DNA of 50,813 nt from Streptomyces sp. man185 (GCA_002551355.1 NTHE01000059.1:1-50813); one strand, 5' to 3'. Shown: positions 8,546-16,226, counted from the first letter of the stretch. The notes: generated by a model from the sequence alone, not told the origin. Program-made: numbers and translations.

Positions 8546-9052
8546 TCAGCGCCGGTCGGGGCAGTCCGCGGTCTCCCGGCAGAGGTTCTCCTCGACCTTC
8601 GCCAGCAGCCTGACCAGCTCCGTGCGCTCGGCCGGCTCCAGGCCCGCCAGCGTGTGCTCCTCCAGGCTGCCCCAGGCTGCCCGGACCGCCGTGTGCAGAG
8701 CGCAGCTCTCGTCCGTCGCCTCGACCAGCACGGCGCGCCGGTCCGCCGGGTCGGGGCGGCGGCGCACATGCCCGGTCTGCTCCAGCCGCTGGAGCATCTT
8801 GGTGACCGTGGACGGGTCCAGGTCCAAAGCCCTGATCAGCTCCGTCTGACGGACCGCCCCCCGGTCCCACAGATGCATCATCAGCAGCTCCTGTCCCGGG
8901 TAGAGGTCCACCCCCCTGAGCGCCTTGCCCGCCGCGATCCGGTGCAGCCGGGCCACCCGGGAGACGGCGTGGCTCACGGGCCCGCTGAGCGCCGCCGTGG
9001 GCGGCGCGTTCGTACAGGCGTCTTCCGCTGGGGTGGCGCGGCCGGTGGTCAT
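8546..9052 (-). CDS. MarR family transcriptional regulator
   Basis: A 168-residue winged-helix regulator with the MarR core: PGQELLMMHLWDRGAVRQTE, recognition helix LDLDPSTVTKMLQRLEQTGH, wing VRRRPDPADRRAVLVEAT, and a C-terminal dimer helix. It is divergent from the old yellow enzyme gene, and the shared 164-bp spacer carries two inverted-repeat sites. This is the arrangement of a self-regulating repressor that senses electrophiles or phenolic compounds. Cys residues are present near the N- and C-termini (ACTNAP, ENLCRETADC) and could allow redox sensing; that is speculative. Confidence 0.93.
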   Translation of the reverse strand: MTTGRATPAEDACTNAPPTAALSGPVSHAVSRVARLHRIAAGKALRGVDLYPGQELLMMHLWDRGAVRQTELIRALDLDPSTVTKMLQRLEQTGHVRRRPDPADRRAVLVEATDESCALHTAVRAAWGSLEEHTLAGLEPAERTELVRLLAKVEENLCRETADCPDRR

Positions 9053-9139
9053 GACGGGCTCCTGGGGTCCTCAGGGCTGCGAGCGGCCGCTGTCGGTGGC
9101 GGCTTCCGATGATGCCCGACGGTTTCCCACGACTTTACC

Positions 9140-9195
9140 TTGGTCGGCCAATGAATGGGTTACAGTTGCCGTCGGCGCCGATGCTTGGCCGACCA
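9140..9195. promoter_or_regulatory. Paired MarR operator candidates TTGGTCGGCCAA / TTGGCCGACCA
   Basis: Two sites, TTGGTCGGCCAA (9140-9151) and TTGGCCGACCA (9185-9195), are reverse complements of each other. Each is itself nearly palindromic (TTGGYCGRCCAA). They bracket a possible promoter with TTGGTC and TACAGT 15 bp apart, 22-77 bp before the old yellow enzyme ATG. The second copy lies where a repressor would block the start of transcription. Assignment to the MarR protein is inferred from position. Confidence 0.65.
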
Positions 9196-9216
9196 CATAC
9201 TTTCTTGGGAGCCTTC

Positions 9217-10287
9217 ATGACCACCGCTTTCGACCCGATCGACCTGTCCGGCACCCCGCTGGCCAACCGCATCGCGCTGGCCCCGATGACCCGCAGCCGA
9301 GCCGGCGAGGGCGGCACCGCCACCGAGCTCATCGCCACGTACTACGCCCAGCGCGCCTCGGCCGGCCTCGTGATCACCGAGGGCATCCAGCCGTCCGTCG
9401 TGGGGCAGGGCTACCCCTCCACGCCCGGTCTGCACAGCGCCGAGCAGGTCGCCTCCTGGCGTACGGTCACCGACGCGGTGCACGCGAAGGGCGGCAAGAT
9501 CTTCGCCCAGATCATGCACGCGGGCCGCATCGGCCACCCGGTCCTGCTCCCCGACGGCCTCGTCCCCGTCAGCGCCTCCCCGGTGAAGGCCGATGGGCAG
9601 GTCTACACCCATGTCGGGCCGAAGGACTTCGTCGAGCCGCAGGAGCTGACCGGCGCCGAGGTCCTCGCGACCGTCGCCGACTTCGTCGCCGCCTCCCGCA
9701 ACGCCCTGGACGCCGGGTTCGACGGCGTCGAGCTGCACGGCGCCAACGGCTACCTCATCCACCAGTTCCTGGCCCCCAACACCAACCTGCGCACCGACGC
9801 GTGGGGCGGCTCCGACGAGGCCCGCACCCGGTTCGCCGTCGAGGTCGTCAAGGCCGTCGCCGCCGAGATCGGACCGGAGCGCACCGCGCTGCGCATTTCG
9901 CCCGGCAACCCGTACAACGGCATCGACGAGCCCGCGCCGGAGGCCACCTACACCTCGCTGGTCCAGCAGATCGAGCCGCTCGGCCTCGCCTACCTGCACG
10001 TCCTGGAGGCCGCCCCGATCCGCGAGCTGACCCTCGCCCTGCGCAAGGCCTTCTCCGGCACCCTCGTCATCAACGTGCACACCGAGGGGCCCACCGGACC
10101 CGGCGACCACACGGTGATCGACGACGGCATCGCCGACCTGATCTCCTACGGGGCGCTCTTCCTCGCCAACCCGGACCTGCCCGCCCGGCTGAAGGCGGGC
10201 GGCCCGTTCAACACCCCCGACCCGTCGACCTTCTTCGGCGGCGACGCCAAGGGCTACACCGACTACCCGGCGCTCGACGCCGTCTGA
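9217..10287 (+). CDS. Old yellow enzyme family alkene reductase (NemA-like)
   Basis: A 356-residue FMN-dependent TIM barrel that should reduce activated C=C bonds of alpha,beta-unsaturated carbonyls with NAD(P)H. Seen: N-terminal NRIALAPMTRSRA, IFAQIMHAGRIGHP, the signature GFDGVELHGANGYLIHQFL, LRISPGNPYNG and the late YGALFLANPDLPARL. The length is typical. The ATG at 9217 has GGGAG six bases upstream; longer in-frame forms lie inside the operator region. It is divergent from a MarR regulator, suggesting induction by toxic enones or quinones. Its 3' end overlaps the convergent VOC-fusion gene by 25 bp. Confidence 0.94.
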   Translation: MTTAFDPIDLSGTPLANRIALAPMTRSRAGEGGTATELIATYYAQRASAGLVITEGIQPSVVGQGYPSTPGLHSAEQVASWRTVTDAVHAKGGKIFAQIMHAGRIGHPVLLPDGLVPVSASPVKADGQVYTHVGPKDFVEPQELTGAEVLATVADFVAASRNALDAGFDGVELHGANGYLIHQFLAPNTNLRTDAWGGSDEARTRFAVEVVKAVAAEIGPERTALRISPGNPYNGIDEPAPEATYTSLVQQIEPLGLAYLHVLEAAPIRELTLALRKAFSGTLVINVHTEGPTGPGDHTVIDDGIADLISYGALFLANPDLPARLKAGGPFNTPDPSTFFGGDAKGYTDYPALDAV

Positions 10288-11297
10288 TCCTCCAGGGGCC
10301 GCCCGTCCCACCGCCACGCGGTGCGGCGCGGGTGGTCCGGCAGCTCGGCGCGGCCGGTGGCCCACAGCAGGACGGCCCACCGGTCGCCGCCCGCCGGGGC
10401 GTCGGGGAAGAGCCGGGCCAGCACCCGGTCGCAGAGCGCGCCGGGCGGCGTCCACCTCAGCCCCAGGCCCTCGGCCAGGTCGTGGGTGTGCACCAGGGTC
10501 TCCACGACGCCCATCGCGGCGAAACCCTCAGGGTCGGAGATCCCGTACCCGTGGTACGAGCGCACCTCGGGCGGTGTCGTCCGCGCCATCGAGGCCAGCA
10601 GCGCCCCGCTCGCCTCCAGCGTGGCGAGCAGCCCGGCGGGCCCGGCCTCCCGGTCGGCGAAGACCGCGTTGTGGGGTCCGCCCCGCCGTTCGGGCGCCCA
10701 CCGGTAGGGCACCTCGCGGTTCAGCGGAGGTGTACGAGGCCCCAACTGCGCCGCGTACGACAGGAGATCGTCGCCCAGGTGCTCCGCCGTCTCCCAGCAG
10801 GTCCACGTCAGGCTCCCCGCGGGCTCGTCCCAGCGGTCCGCCGGAGCCCCGGCCAGCACGTCCACCGCGAGCCGTACGGCGCTCGTCACGTCGTCGGCGG
10901 TCACCGGCAGCCGGGTCCCGGTCAGCGCCGCCCGTTCGGCCGCGCCGCACTCCACACAGAACTCGTTGCCCTCGGGATCGGCGAGCGTCGCCCAACCCCG
11001 CCCGTTCGGTTTGCGGTGGTCGCCGACCAGGGTCGCCCCGAGCGCGAGCAGCCGCTCGACCTCCTCGTCGCGGGAGCGGTCCTGCGGCTGGATGTCCAGA
11101 TGGACGCGGTTCTTGGTCCGTTTCTCCTCGTCCACCTGGACGAAGAGGATCGCCGCGCCGGGGGTCTCGACCAGGGCCTCCGGATCGCCGGGGGAGTCCT
11201 CGTCGGAGAGCGGCGCGCCGAGCACCCGGGCCCAGAAGCTGCCGAGCCCGTAGGCGTCGGCGCAGTCGATCGTGATGTGACGTACGTGGGAAGTCAT
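10263..11297 (-). CDS. VOC (glyoxalase-like) domain fused to a DinB/mycothiol-dependent isomerase-like domain
   Basis: A 344-residue two-domain protein. Residues 1-115 form a vicinal-oxygen-chelate unit (HITIDCADAYGLGSFWARVL, then NRVHLDIQP and LADPEGNEFCVE). Residues about 125-340 look like the helical DinB/maleylpyruvate-isomerase N-terminal fold (WTCWETAEHLGDDLLSYAAQL, VVETLVHTHDLAEGLGL), where His residues bind metal and mycothiol is often a cosubstrate. The fusion suggests one metal-dependent thiol-conjugate pathway, but the substrate is unknown. The stop lies inside the end of the convergent reductase gene. Confidence 0.83.
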   Translation of the reverse strand: MTSHVRHITIDCADAYGLGSFWARVLGAPLSDEDSPGDPEALVETPGAAILFVQVDEEKRTKNRVHLDIQPQDRSRDEEVERLLALGATLVGDHRKPNGRGWATLADPEGNEFCVECGAAERAALTGTRLPVTADDVTSAVRLAVDVLAGAPADRWDEPAGSLTWTCWETAEHLGDDLLSYAAQLGPRTPPLNREVPYRWAPERRGGPHNAVFADREAGPAGLLATLEASGALLASMARTTPPEVRSYHGYGISDPEGFAAMGVVETLVHTHDLAEGLGLRWTPPGALCDRVLARLFPDAPAGGDRWAVLLWATGRAELPDHPRRTAWRWDGRPLEDQTASSAG

Positions 11298-11374
11298 GGG
11301 GCCACCCTCTCCGCCGGTCCCGGCCCCGGTCCAGCGAGTTACCCGCCTCCGCGGTCCGGGGCGGCACGCGCGAA

Positions 11375-11402
11375 GGGCCGGGACGGCGTACCGTCCCGGC
11401 CC
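11375..11402 (-). terminator. Hairpin terminator after ectD
   Basis: A 12-bp perfect stem (GGGCCGGGACGG / CCGTCCCGGCCC) with a CGTA loop lies 20 bases past the ectD stop and before the next minus-strand gene. There is no U-tract, as is common in Streptomyces. It probably ends the ectABCD transcript. Confidence 0.8.
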
Positions 11403-11422
11403 CATCTCGCCTGCTTCTCCAG

Positions 11423-12316
11423 CTACTTCACCGGGGTGAAGTCCCGCGCCCCGATGAACTCGGGTCGGCGGATCGGAGCCGCGAAGGGCTCCTGCGCCTC
11501 GTTCTCCACGCTGTTGAAGACGATGAAGACGTTGCTGCGCGCGTACGGGGTGATGTTGTCGCCCGAGCCGTGCATGGCATTGCAGTCGAACCAGGTCGCC
11601 GAACCGGCCTTGCCCGTGAAGAGCTTGATGCCGTGGCGGTCGGCCATCTTCGTCAGCGCCTCGTCGGACGGGGTGCCGGCGTCCTGCATCTGGAGCGACT
11701 TCTTGTAGTTGTCCTTCGGCGTCTCGCCCGCACAGCCGAGGAACGACTTGTGCGAACCGGGCATGATCATCAGCCCGCCGTTGGTGTCGAAGTTCTCGGT
11801 CAGCGCGATCGACACGGACACCGTCCGCATGTTCGGCAGACCGTCCTCCGCGTGCCAGGTCTCGAAGTCCGAGTGCCAGTAGAAGCCCGTGGCCCCGAAG
11901 CCCGGCTTCACGTTGATCCGGGACTGGTGGACGTACACGTCCGAGCCGAGGATCTGGCGGGCCCGGCCCACCACCCGCTCGTCGCGGACCAGGGCGGCGA
12001 AGACCTCGCTGATCTTGTGGACCTCGAAGACGGACCGCACGTTCTGCGACTGCTTCTCGACGATGGAGCGCTCGTCGGCGCGGATCGCCGGGTCGGAGAT
12101 CAGCCGGTTCAGCTCCGCCTCGTAGACGGCGACCTCGTCCGGGGTGACGAGCTGGTCGACGGTGAGGAAGCCGTCGTGCTCGTAACCCTGGAGGTCCTTG
12201 GCGGCGATCGGACCCGGTGCGCCCGGCGCGGACCAGATGACCGGGTCCTGGCGGGGAGTGGTCATCTCGGCGGCGCCGCGCGAGGGGTACAGATCGGCGC
12301 GTACTTCGGTGGTCAT
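11423..12316 (-). CDS. ectD: Ectoine hydroxylase EctD
   Basis: A 297-residue Fe(II)/2-oxoglutarate dioxygenase that converts ectoine to 5-hydroxyectoine. Seen: VYVHQSRINVKPGFGATGFYW, then iron ligands in WHSDFETWHAEDGLPNMRTV (HxD), SIALTENFDTNGGLMIMPGSH with the 2-oxoglutarate-side region, and distal His in DCNAMHGSGDNITPYARSN. These are hallmark EctD sequences. The ATG at 12316 has GAGGAGG inside the end of ectC, eight bases upstream; a second in-frame ATG (MTTPRQDPV) is less likely. Only three bases separate ectC and ectD, so they are one operon. Its presence implies both ectoine and hydroxyectoine are made. Confidence 0.97.
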   Translation of the reverse strand: MTTEVRADLYPSRGAAEMTTPRQDPVIWSAPGAPGPIAAKDLQGYEHDGFLTVDQLVTPDEVAVYEAELNRLISDPAIRADERSIVEKQSQNVRSVFEVHKISEVFAALVRDERVVGRARQILGSDVYVHQSRINVKPGFGATGFYWHSDFETWHAEDGLPNMRTVSVSIALTENFDTNGGLMIMPGSHKSFLGCAGETPKDNYKKSLQMQDAGTPSDEALTKMADRHGIKLFTGKAGSATWFDCNAMHGSGDNITPYARSNVFIVFNSVENEAQEPFAAPIRRPEFIGARDFTPVK

Positions 12317-12319
12317 GGT

Positions 12320-12718
12320 TCAGCCCTCCTCGGTCAGCAGTGGGTAGACACCGTTCTCGTCATGGTCCTCCCGTCCGGTGACGGGGGGGTTGAAGACGCA
12401 CACGCAGCGGAAGTCGGTCTTGGGTCGCATGGTGTGCCGCTCATGTCCGTCCAGCAGATACATCGTGCCGGGCGTGATCCAGTGCTTCTCGCCGGTCTCG
12501 TCGTTGGTGAGCTCGGCCTCGCCCTCGGTGCACAGCACCGCCTCGATGTGGTTCGCGTACCACATGGAGGTCTCCGTGCCCGCGTACAGCACGGTCTCGT
12601 GGAGCGAGAAGCCCACCTTCTCCTTGGCGAGCACGATGCGCTTGCTCTCCCAGGTGCCGGACGCGGCCTTCACATGCCGGTCGGTGTTCTCGATGTCACT
12701 GAACGATCGGACGATCAC
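12320..12718 (-). CDS. ectC: L-ectoine synthase EctC
   Basis: A 132-residue cupin that cyclises N-gamma-acetyl-L-2,4-diaminobutyrate to ectoine. Seen: IVRSFSDIENTDRHVKA at the N-terminus, GFSLHETVLYAGTETSMWY, NHIEAVLCTEGEAELT, and ITPGTMYLLDGHERHTMR with metal-binding residues. The GTG at 12718 gives the usual EctC length (about 130 residues); the frame is open ten codons further, but those residues are not EctC-like. The gene follows a strong hairpin in the ectB-ectC spacer. Confidence 0.97.
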   Translation of the reverse strand: MIVRSFSDIENTDRHVKAASGTWESKRIVLAKEKVGFSLHETVLYAGTETSMWYANHIEAVLCTEGEAELTNDETGEKHWITPGTMYLLDGHERHTMRPKTDFRCVCVFNPPVTGREDHDENGVYPLLTEEG

Positions 12719-12750
12719 GGTGAGCGGTTGCCTTTCTCTTCTCTGCACAG

Positions 12751-12776
12751 GGCCCCGGGCCTCGCGGCCCGGGGCC
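12751..12776 (-). terminator. Strong hairpin in the ectB-ectC spacer (attenuator or mRNA stabiliser)
   Basis: A perfect 11-bp stem (GGCCCCGGGCC / GGCCCGGGGCC) is closed, on the transcribed strand, by a GCGA loop, which is a GNRA tetraloop. It lies 32 bases after the ectB stop and about 33 bases before ectC. Since ectC and ectD must be expressed with ectAB, it is more likely a partial terminator or a processing/stability element than a full stop. Confidence 0.65.
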
Positions 12777-12808
12777 TCTTCTTCTCCACCTGCCCCGGCA
12801 GTGCCGGG

Positions 12809-14071
12809 TCAGGCCGTCTCGCGGACGCAGCGGGCCAGCGTGCGCAGGCCCTCGTCCAGTTCCTCCGGGGTGATGGTGAGCGGCGGCAGCAGCTTGACGA
12901 CCTCGCTCTGCGGGCCGGAGGTCTCCAGCAGGAGCCCCAGCTCGAAGGCGCGGGCGCAGACCGCCGAGGCGCGCGCCGGGTCCTCGAACTCCATGCCCCA
13001 CACCAGGCCCCGGCCGCGGAACTGCGCGGTCGGCTCCTCGGCGCAGATGGCCAGCAGGGTCTGCTCGACCTGCTCGCCGCGGGCCAGGGTCTGCTTCTCC
13101 ATCTGGCCGTCCGCCCAGTACGCCTGCAGCACGGCGGCGGCCGTGACGAAGGCGGGGTTGTTGCCGCGGAAGGTGCCGTTGTGCTCGCCCGGCTCCCAGA
13201 TGTCCAGCTCCGGCTTGAACAGGCACAGCGACATCGGCAGCCCGTAGCCGCTGATGGACTTCGACAGGGTGACGATGTCCGGGGTGATCCCGGCCTCCTC
13301 GAAGGAGAAGAAGCCGCCGGTGCGACCGCAGCCCATCTGGATGTCGTCGACGATCAGCAGCATGTCCTGGCGGTGGCACAGGTCCTGCAGCGCCCGCAGC
13401 CACTCGGCGCGGGCGACGTTGATGCCGCCCTCGCCCTGGACCGTCTCCACGATCACCGCGGCGGGCTTGTTGAGACCGGAGCCCTGGTCCTCGAGAAGCC
13501 GCTCGAACCACAGGAAGTCGGGGACCTGGCCGTCGAAGTAGTTGTCGAACGGCATCGGGGTGCCGTGCACCAGCGGGATCCCGGCCCCGGCACGCTTGAA
13601 CGCGTTGCCGGTGACGGCGAGCGAGCCCAGCGACATGCCGTGGAAGGCGTTGGTGAACGAGACGACGGACTCGCGGCCCTTGACCTTACGGGCCAGCTTC
13701 AGCGCCGACTCGACGGCGTTGGTGCCGGTCGGGCCGGGGAACATCACCTTGTACGGCAGGTCGCGCGGCCGCAGGATCACGTTCTGGAACGTCTCCAGGA
13801 ACGCGCGCTTGGCGGTGGTCGCCATGTCCAGGCCGTGGGTGATGCCGTCGCGCTCGATGTAGTCGATCAGCGCTCGTTTCAGGACCGGGTTGTTGTGGCC
13901 GTAGTTGAGCGAGCCGGCCCCGGCGAAGAAGTCCAGGTAGGAGTGGCCGTCCTCGTCGGTCAGCCGGGCGCCCTGCGCGCGGTCGAACACGGCGGGCCAG
14001 CCGCGGCAGTAGCTCCGGACCTCCGACTCCAGGGTCTCGAAGACGCTCAGTGCGGGCGGGGTGATGGTCAC
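12809..14071 (-). CDS. ectB: Diaminobutyrate-2-oxoglutarate transaminase EctB
   Basis: A 420-residue class III aminotransferase converting L-aspartate semialdehyde and glutamate to L-2,4-diaminobutyrate, the first step of ectoine synthesis. Seen: FDRAQGARLTDEDGHSYLDF, GAGSLNYGHNNP, PGPTGTNAVESALKLARK, cofactor region LLIVDDIQMGCGRTGGFFSF, and PLP Lys in TLSKSISGYGLPMS. The GTG at 14071 is preceded by AGGAG seven bases upstream; the frame is open beyond, but that part is Arg/Pro-rich and lies in the structured ectA-ectB spacer. Confidence 0.97.
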   Translation of the reverse strand: MTITPPALSVFETLESEVRSYCRGWPAVFDRAQGARLTDEDGHSYLDFFAGAGSLNYGHNNPVLKRALIDYIERDGITHGLDMATTAKRAFLETFQNVILRPRDLPYKVMFPGPTGTNAVESALKLARKVKGRESVVSFTNAFHGMSLGSLAVTGNAFKRAGAGIPLVHGTPMPFDNYFDGQVPDFLWFERLLEDQGSGLNKPAAVIVETVQGEGGINVARAEWLRALQDLCHRQDMLLIVDDIQMGCGRTGGFFSFEEAGITPDIVTLSKSISGYGLPMSLCLFKPELDIWEPGEHNGTFRGNNPAFVTAAAVLQAYWADGQMEKQTLARGEQVEQTLLAICAEEPTAQFRGRGLVWGMEFEDPARASAVCARAFELGLLLETSGPQSEVVKLLPPLTITPEELDEGLRTLARCVRETA

Positions 14072-14184
14072 AGCGGATCTCCTGCGTGAGGGGGTGTGAC
14101 GGGCGGTGGTCTGGTGCTCCCCGCCGCACGGATGCGGCCGGGACCGCGCCGGGTGGTCGGCCGACGCGAAAAGTCGTGGGGACC

Positions 14185-14242
14185 GGGCGCACGGGTCGGG
14201 TGCGCCGGTCATCGGGCGTACGGGTCGGGTACGCCGGGGTCG
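14185..14242 (-). repeat. Two tandem 29-nt hairpin units with covarying stems (ectA-ectB spacer)
   Basis: Unit 1 (14185-14213) and unit 2 (14214-14242) are near-identical. Each folds into a 7-bp stem with the same GGGTCGG loop: GGCGCAC/GTGCGCC in the first and GGCGTAC/GTACGCC in the second. The only stem difference is a compensated pair (C:G against T:A), which suggests the structure is selected. They lie just after the ectA stop. Confidence 0.7.
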
Positions 14243-14255
14243 TGCCCGGGAGGGC

Positions 14256-14786
14256 TCAGGTGGCGAACGGGCCGATCCGGTAGAGCACCTCGGGCAGGTG
14301 CGTGTCTTCGGGGAACAGCTCCCCGTCGAAGAGCACCTCGTGCTCCAGGGCGACGTCGTGGCGCTGGGCGTAGGACGTGAACAGCCGGTCGGAGGCGGTG
14401 TTGTCCGGGGTGATCGTCGTCTCCACGGACGACAGGCCCTGGTCGGCGGCGACCCGGGCGGTCAGCGCGTCCAGCAGAGTGGCGGCCAGCCCCTTGCCGC
14501 GGTGGGCCTGGTCGACGGCCACCTGCCAGACGACGAGGGTCTGGGGGCGGTCGGGCCTGATGTAGCCCGTCACGAAGGCGATGGGCTCGCCGTTCTCGCC
14601 ACGGGCGACGGCGGAGGTCGCGGCGAAGTCACGGCACCACAGCAGGTAGCTGTACGAGGAGTTCAGGTCCAGGACCTGGGAGTCGCGGGCAATGCGCCAG
14701 ATCGCGGCTCCGTCCTCCACTCGCGGCGCATCGATACTGAGGAATTCGCTTCGGGCACGGGCAAAATCTGCTGGTGCTGCGGTCAT
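14256..14786 (-). CDS. ectA: L-2,4-diaminobutyrate acetyltransferase EctA
   Basis: A 176-residue GNAT enzyme that acetylates diaminobutyrate at the gamma amino group. Seen: GAAIWRIARDSQVLDLNSSY, SYLLWCRDFAATSAVA, acetyl-CoA loop VDQAHRGKGLAATLLDAL, and TITPDNTASDRLF with the YAQRHDV end. It is the first gene of ectABCD. The ATG at 14786 gives the normal EctA length. No Shine-Dalgarno precedes it, but TAAATT lies eight bases upstream, so the transcript may be leaderless. A longer in-frame GTG start at 14903 exists but would cross an A/T-rich regulatory island. Confidence 0.96.
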   Translation of the reverse strand: MTAAPADFARARSEFLSIDAPRVEDGAAIWRIARDSQVLDLNSSYSYLLWCRDFAATSAVARGENGEPIAFVTGYIRPDRPQTLVVWQVAVDQAHRGKGLAATLLDALTARVAADQGLSSVETTITPDNTASDRLFTSYAQRHDVALEHEVLFDGELFPEDTHLPEVLYRIGPFAT

Positions 14787-15047
14787 GCGAATTGAATTTA
14801 CCCAGCAAATTTCGAAATTGCATCGACGCAAAGGGTTGGGTGGAAGGCGATCATGTGTTATCAGGCGTGCGCGAGCTGCCTCCTGATCCAGGCGGAATTT
14901 CACCTACTTTGTCCTGAATTTATCGGGCATAACGCCGCCCATGTGGAGTCGGTCACAAGGTCGTAACTCTCCCGGCATGTGTCCGAATCATGAAGCTCGA
15001 TCCGCGCGAAAACTGCCGCGTTTAGGTCACGGGAAAGCGGGCAGAAG
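14787..15047. promoter_or_regulatory. ectA promoter region with AATTTCGAAATT palindrome
   Basis: This gene-free stretch upstream of ectA is unusually A/T-rich for the window. On the minus strand TAAATT (14800-14795) fits a -10 box for a leaderless ectA. A perfect 12-bp palindrome, AATTTCGAAATT (14808-14819), lies just upstream of it, in the -35/spacer zone, where a regulator could act. The rest, up to the terminator hairpin at 15048, shows no coding pattern; possible further A/T-rich promoter boxes are not clear enough to call. Confidence 0.55.
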
Positions 15048-15087
15048 AATGCGGGGAGCTGCTTTCGAAAAAGCAGCTCCCCGCATT
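15048..15087. terminator. Very strong 18-bp hairpin, bidirectional terminator
   Basis: A perfect 18-bp stem (AATGCGGGGAGCTGCTTT and its complement) has a four-base CGAA loop, with A/T runs inside the upper stem. It starts nine bases after the TAA of the minus-strand aminotransferase gene, separating it from the ect promoter region. It is the strongest terminator-like structure in the window. Confidence 0.92.
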
Positions 15088-15096
15088 GTGCATAAC

Positions 15097-16203
15097 TTAG
15101 CGGCTCGGCCAGGTTTCCGAAACAGCCCTGCGGGCAGCCTCGATATCGACCCGCCGGCCCGCATCGGTCAGCGCCGCCCCCAGAGCCGCGAGCGAGGACA
15201 GCACCGCGCCCCGCGTCGCATCCGCCCCGTAATGGTTGACCCGGATCATCTCCTTGGACAGCGCCCCGCCGCCCGCGACGAGCGGCAGCGCGGGGTCCGC
15301 CGCCAGTGCCGCCGTGACCAGCGCGGCCGCGTCCGTCCCCGCCGGGGTGCGCAGCGTCGTCGACACCGGGGCCGCGTCCCGCGCCTCGTGGACGTACGGT
15401 TCGAGCCCGCCGCCCAGGGCCACCGCTCCGGCCCGGGTCGCCGCGGCGGCCGAGGCGTGGCGGGCCATCACCGTCTCCAGGCCCTCGTCCTCGATCCGCG
15501 CCGCGCACGCCTCCAGGCCCAGCATCTCCAGCTGCGCCGGGGCATGCGGCAGGGCCGTGCGGCCGCCGTCGATCCAGCGCTCCTTCCAGTCCAGCAGGGA
15601 GAGATAGGAGCGCCGCGGGGCGGCCGGGTTGGCGGCGATCCGCTCCCAGGCCCGCGCGCTCACCGACACCGCCGACACCCCGGCGGGTCCGCCCATGGCC
15701 TTCTGTGCGCCGATCACGCACAGGTCGACGCCCCAGGCGTCCGGCAGCAGCGGCTCGGCGCCCACCGAGGCGACCGCGTCCAGCATGAAGAGCGCGCCGT
15801 GCGCCCGGACCACCTCGCCGATCTCCGCCACCGGGTTGGTGTTGCCGGTCGCCGCCTCCGCGTGCACCAGCGAGACGAAGTCGATCTCCGGGTGCTCGGC
15901 GAGCGCCTCGGCGACCTGGTCGGCGGTGACCGCCGTGTGGAAGGGCACCGCGAGGTCGACGACCTGCGCGCCGCAGTCCCGCAGCCAGTTGCCGAAGGTC
16001 TGCCCGTAGGGCCCCGTGACCACGTTCAGCGCGGTCGAGCCGGGCCGTGCGCCGCCGCGGATGCAGCCCTCCAGCGGCAGCAGCGCCTCGCCCTGGGTGA
16101 TGACGACGTCCTGCTCCGTGGCGAGGAGCCGGGCCACGCGCCGCTCGATCGCCGCGAAGTGGTCGGCGGTGAGCGGGGGGAGATCGAGGAAGGGGTGCGT
16201 CAC
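15097..16203 (-). CDS. Aminotransferase class V (serine-pyruvate / alanine-glyoxylate type)
   Basis: A 368-residue PLP enzyme. Seen: VVITQGEALLPLEGCIRGG at the N-terminal side, GPYGQTFGNWLRDCGAQVV, FVSLVHAEAATGNTNPVAEI, FMLDAVASVGAEPLLPD, and the Schiff-base Lys in VIGAQKAMGGPAGVSAVSV. The last pattern and the C-terminal IRVNHYGADATRGAVLSSL match small-molecule class V transaminases, such as serine-glyoxylate/alanine-glyoxylate enzymes. It is separated from ect by a strong terminator and is divergent from the amidohydrolase gene. The exact substrate is not deducible. Confidence 0.88.
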   Translation of the reverse strand: MTHPFLDLPPLTADHFAAIERRVARLLATEQDVVITQGEALLPLEGCIRGGARPGSTALNVVTGPYGQTFGNWLRDCGAQVVDLAVPFHTAVTADQVAEALAEHPEIDFVSLVHAEAATGNTNPVAEIGEVVRAHGALFMLDAVASVGAEPLLPDAWGVDLCVIGAQKAMGGPAGVSAVSVSARAWERIAANPAAPRRSYLSLLDWKERWIDGGRTALPHAPAQLEMLGLEACAARIEDEGLETVMARHASAAAATRAGAVALGGGLEPYVHEARDAAPVSTTLRTPAGTDAAALVTAALAADPALPLVAGGGALSKEMIRVNHYGADATRGAVLSSLAALGAALTDAGRRVDIEAARRAVSETWPSR

Positions 16204-16226
16204 GGTGGGGCTCTCTTCGGGTTCGT

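Noticed and set aside
11570..14089. An 839-codon open frame on plus across ectD-ectC-ectB
   Set aside because: It is antisense to three well-recognised ectoine genes and has no domain-like pattern.
14787..14903. N-terminal extension of EctA by 39 residues from a GTG at 14903
   Set aside because: The extra part has A/T-rich third positions unlike coding DNA here, contains the palindrome and -10-like box, and would exceed the normal EctA length.
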